Positions 61,577-64,000 of a stretch of DNA of 64,000 bases are shown in pieces. Source of the stretch: an uncultured Streptomyces sp. (GTDB taxonomy: Bacteria; Actinomycetota; Actinomycetes; Streptomycetales; Streptomycetaceae); the NCBI RefSeq assembly GCF_947488945.1, contig NZ_CANLBS010000021.1, forward strand, positions 84,589-148,588. Reading direction: 5' to 3'. Both the position numbers and the translations under genes were made by a program. Positions within the stretch are counted from its first letter, which is position 1; every line of letters begins with the position of its first letter. The notes below the pieces were generated by a model. The model ran no database searches and had not been told where the DNA came from. It worked only from the letters and a program-made list of their open reading frames with translations.

Positions 61577-63211
61577 ATGGCACCTCGGGAATCCGGAGCC
61601 GAGCCCGACCGCTCAACAGGCCGGGGAGGTGTCCCGGACGGCCTGCTGGTCGGGCTCCTCGTCCTCCTGCTCGGCCTGGCGATCCTCACCTGGACCGCCA
61701 CCGGCCTGTCCGGTCTGCTGTCCCGCGGCGGCTGGCCGGACGGCCTCACCCTGCTGCGGGCACCCCTCGCGCTGCGCGAACTGGTCACGGCTCCGCAGGA
61801 CCTGGCCGCGGCCTGGCCGGACACACCTCCCGCCCAGCTCTCCGGCTACGGATTCTTCTGGGGCATTTTCATCAGCGAGCTGATGGTGCTCCTGGTGGCG
61901 ACCGTCTTCGTCCTCGGCGTCGTCACCCGGTGGCGGCTGGTGCGCCGCAGGGCCCGGGAGGACCAGCTGGCCGGCCCCGTACGGTTCACCGCCCCACCGG
62001 TGGAGCGGGCCCCCGCCCCGGAGCAGCGTCCGGACGGCGTCCACGGTCATGCGGTGCCGCCCGCGCCGGCCTCCCGCCCGCAGCCGGTCCCGCCCGGCTC
62101 CGCGCCCGACCGCGGCGAGGTCCACGGGCAGACAGCGGAGCCGCTGCCGGCCCCCGCGCCGCCGCAGCTCTCCTCCCCGGCCGTCCTCCCCCCGTCGGCC
62201 GCTCCGGCGGAAGCCGCGCCCGCCTTCGTGCCCGCCCCCCGCGGGCACGGCACGCCGTACGTGCTGTACGCCGCGGCGGCCGACCGCCGGAGCACCGCCG
62301 TCCAGGCCGTGCTGGACGCGGTCGGTCCGGTGCTCGTCACCACGTCCGACCCGAGCATCTGGTCGGAGACGAAGGACGCCCGCAGCAAACTCGGCCCCGT
62401 CCTGGTCTACGACCCCGGACACCTCTGCGACACTCCCGCCCGCCTGCACTGGTCCCCCGTCGACGGCTGCGCCGAGCCGCAGACCGCGGCCGACCGGGCG
62501 GCCGCACTGCTCGCGCCCGTACGCCCGCAGTCCCGCCTCGACGCGGAGACCGCCGACACCGCGCAGACGCTGCTGCAGTGCTGGCTGCACGCGGCCGCAC
62601 TCGACAGCCGGCCGTTCCGTCAGGTCCACCGATGGGCCCAGGGCGGTACCGCCCACGAACCCGTACGTCTGCTGCGCACCCACCCCGGCGCGGCCCCGGG
62701 TCTCGCCGGACTGCTGGAGTCCTCGCTCACCGCCCATCCCGAACGCCGGCAGATGGCGCTGGAGTTGGTGGTAGGGGCTTTCGCCGCGCTCGCCACGGTG
62801 CACATCCGGGAAGCGTGCACGCCGATCCGATCCGATGCGCTCGCGCTGGATTCCTTCGCCTTCGAAGGGGGAACCCTTTATGTGGTCGGCGAGCCCATCG
62901 AGGATCCTCGTCGGCGTCCGGGCGCGATGCCCCTTCTCACCGCGCTCGCCTCACACGTGGTCGAGCACGGCCGCCGCATGGCCGCACGGTCAACCGACGG
63001 TCGGCTCGACCCACCAATGACCCTGGTCCTGGACGATGTCGCCGCGGTGGCGCCGATCCCCTCCCTGCCGGAACTGCTGGCGCACGGTGAGGGACACGGA
63101 CTGGCGACACTGGCCCTGCTGCGGTCCGCGGAACAGGCCCGAGCCCGCTGGCCGGAGCCGCTACCGGAGCCCGCCCAGGCGTCCTTCCCGGACCGGGCGC
63201 CTGGCTCCTGA
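61577..63211 (+). CDS. VirD4/TraG-like coupling protein with degenerate P-loop
   Basis: A 544-residue membrane protein: two N-terminal helices (about 22-44 and 92-115), a Pro/Ala-rich linker (140-225), then a RecA-like cytoplasmic domain. The layout is that of VirD4/TraG coupling proteins, but the Walker A position reads YAAAADRRSTAVQ, without GxxGxGK. A Walker B-like LVLDDVAAVAP remains. It may not hydrolyse ATP. ATG 61577 is 2 nt past the preceding stop; ATG 61547 is an alternative start. Last gene of the operon. Confidence 0.78.
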   Translation: MAPRESGAEPDRSTGRGGVPDGLLVGLLVLLLGLAILTWTATGLSGLLSRGGWPDGLTLLRAPLALRELVTAPQDLAAAWPDTPPAQLSGYGFFWGIFISELMVLLVATVFVLGVVTRWRLVRRRAREDQLAGPVRFTAPPVERAPAPEQRPDGVHGHAVPPAPASRPQPVPPGSAPDRGEVHGQTAEPLPAPAPPQLSSPAVLPPSAAPAEAAPAFVPAPRGHGTPYVLYAAAADRRSTAVQAVLDAVGPVLVTTSDPSIWSETKDARSKLGPVLVYDPGHLCDTPARLHWSPVDGCAEPQTAADRAAALLAPVRPQSRLDAETADTAQTLLQCWLHAAALDSRPFRQVHRWAQGGTAHEPVRLLRTHPGAAPGLAGLLESSLTAHPERRQMALELVVGAFAALATVHIREACTPIRSDALALDSFAFEGGTLYVVGEPIEDPRRRPGAMPLLTALASHVVEHGRRMAARSTDGRLDPPMTLVLDDVAAVAPIPSLPELLAHGEGHGLATLALLRSAEQARARWPEPLPEPAQASFPDRAPGS

Positions 63212-63266
63212 CCTGTGCCGCCGACCCGCGTTCCCTCGTCGGAGCTCTCTGTCCGCGGGCGGGTCG

Positions 63267-63818
63267 TCAGGAGCGGGGCAGCACGAACTCCAGCTCCCGG
63301 GCTCCGTCGACGGTGCCCGGCACCAGCATGGTGTCGCCGGAGGGGACGAAGCCGAAGCGCCGGTAGAAAGCCTGCGCCCGAGGGTTCTCCTCGTGCACGA
63401 ACAGCCGGACGCGTGCGAGCACCGGGTCCTCCAGGGCCCAGGCCCAGTCGACGGCGGCCCGGAACAGTGCGTCCGTCAAGCCCGTGCCCCGAAACTCAGG
63501 ACGTACGTAGACGCCCACCAGATGCCCCTGTACGGCCTCGATGGGCGTACCGAACACGATTCCCACAGAAGGGCGTTCGATGAGCACGGTCACCGTGCCG
63601 ACCCAGCGTCCGTCGGGCCCTTCAGCGACGAACTGCTGGCTTTCCACGCCCCCACGACCGGCCGCCCTGTCCTCCCAGTACGAGTCCGGCTGACGGGAGG
63701 CCGCCTCGTAGGTGTCGAGGAAGGCGACCGGCGCCGCAGGGTCCTGGAGAGCGGCGAGCCGGAGTTCCTTGACCGCCGGCCATTCCTCGGGGCGCACCGT
63801 GCGCATCACATAGTCCAT
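63267..63818 (-). CDS. GNAT-family N-acetyltransferase
   Basis: A 183-residue single-domain acetyltransferase. The acetyl-CoA loop is VGVYVRPEFRGTGLTDALF, and the C-terminal motif is VHEENPRAQAFYRRFGFVPSGD. The frame continues upstream to the rRNA terminator, but MDYVMRT at 63818 is the sensible start, with GGTGAG upstream. It converges on the T4SS-like operon, 55 bp away. Substrate unknown. Confidence 0.88.
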   Translation of the reverse strand: MDYVMRTVRPEEWPAVKELRLAALQDPAAPVAFLDTYEAASRQPDSYWEDRAAGRGGVESQQFVAEGPDGRWVGTVTVLIERPSVGIVFGTPIEAVQGHLVGVYVRPEFRGTGLTDALFRAAVDWAWALEDPVLARVRLFVHEENPRAQAFYRRFGFVPSGDTMLVPGTVDGARELEFVLPRS

Positions 63819-63926
63819 GCGGCGATGCTCACCGCCCACGAAGTCCGCAGCAACACGTTTCTGGGCCCGCATCGCCCCCTCAGGACCGGGGGCAGGCGCA
63901 TGCCGGGATGGGTCCGGAACGCGGAA

Positions 63927-63954
63927 AACCCCCGTGCCACCAGGCACGGGGGTT
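63927..63954 (-). terminator. rRNA operon terminator
   Basis: Arms AACCCCCGTGCC (63927-63938) and GGCACGGGGGTT (63943-63954) with a 4-nt loop. On the minus strand it is followed by TTTTCCGC. It lies 13 nt beyond the 5S end. Confidence 0.88.
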
Positions 63955-63967
63955 CCCCACAAAAATT

Positions 63968-64000
63968 GTTCGGCGGCGACCTACTCTCCCACAGGGTCCC
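63968..64000 (-). rRNA. rrf: 5S ribosomal RNA, 3' end (partial)
   Basis: Read on the minus strand, the last 33 nt match the conserved 3' end of actinobacterial 5S rRNA (GGGACCCTGTGGGAGAGTAG then GTCGCCGCCGAAC). The gene runs off the window; 23S and 16S should lie beyond. Confidence 0.9.

Noticed and set aside
46566..63211. Integrative conjugative element
   Set aside because: No integrase, relaxase, replication initiator, attachment repeats or tRNA target, and conserved core genes flank it.

Overview
The window reads as a piece of the core chromosome of a Streptomyces. GC content and third-position GC are very high, GTG and TTG starts are common, and several genes are Streptomyces or actinomycete markers: glnR (OmpR-type nitrogen regulator), nur (nickel Fur), rsiG (c-di-GMP-dependent anti-sigma of WhiG), mshD (mycothiol synthase) and an actinobacterial cysteine leader peptide. 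From memory, gene order parallels the S. coelicolor block running down from about SCO4185 to SCO4126, in this orientation. I could not check that against a database. The right edge enters the 3' end of a 5S rRNA on the minus strand, so an rRNA operon lies just outside.

Layout. 1-4.7 kb (minus): a possibly accessory trio of an APH-type phosphotransferase, a STAND-type ATPase with TPR-like C-terminus and a GntR regulator. 4.8-10.9 kb: Eis-like acetyltransferase, asparaginase, rsiG, dtd, folate-binding YgfZ protein, nur, a nitrobindin-like protein and a 33-residue membrane peptide. 10.9-13.9 kb: three overlapping paralogous membrane-anchored proteins. 14-20.8 kb: DsrE, DUF3099, a sulfur operon (cysteine-rich leader peptide, rhodanese, DUF1416), LmeA/DUF2993, a large Pro/Gln/Tyr-rich membrane protein, and an alpha/beta hydrolase in one frame with a MoaD-like domain. 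21-28.5 kb: glnR, a LacI regulator, an HtrA-like protease without PDZ next to an MprAB-like two-component pair, and a secreted 5'-nucleotidase. 28.8-32.3 kb: mshD and a YtrA-type GntR/ABC transporter operon behind an 18-bp-arm palindrome.

32.6-43.4 kb is a phosphate block. ppk overlaps a CHAD protein and a Nudix hydrolase. Canonical PHO boxes precede pstS-pstC-pstA-pstB, and a Pit transporter with its DUF47 partner converges on pstB. A CsoR repressor with a clear operator follows. 43.6-46.3 kb holds small hypotheticals, a lipoprotein and a PAP2 phosphatase.

46.5-63.2 kb is the most unusual part. It has a cell-wall hydrolase (lytic transglycosylase plus NlpC/P60) and two tandem modules in which an alpha/beta hydrolase (GHSYGS) overlaps a downstream lipoprotein by 4 nt, one of them preceded by a WXG100-like helical protein. 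A divergent XRE/ATPase regulatory pair with a perfect 18-bp palindrome follows. Then comes a six-gene operon resembling a chromosomal type IV secretion apparatus: VirB2-like, VirB8-like, VirB6-like, SCO6880-family, VirB4-like motor and VirD4-like protein. There is no relaxase, integrase or replication gene, so it does not look like an integrative element. My working hypothesis is a resident secretion system with hydrolase/lipoprotein effector-immunity candidates beside it.

Short signals include intrinsic terminators, several -10 boxes placed for leaderless mRNAs, and operators for CsoR, PhoP and an OmpR-type regulator. I saw no tRNA, CRISPR array, IS element or prophage.
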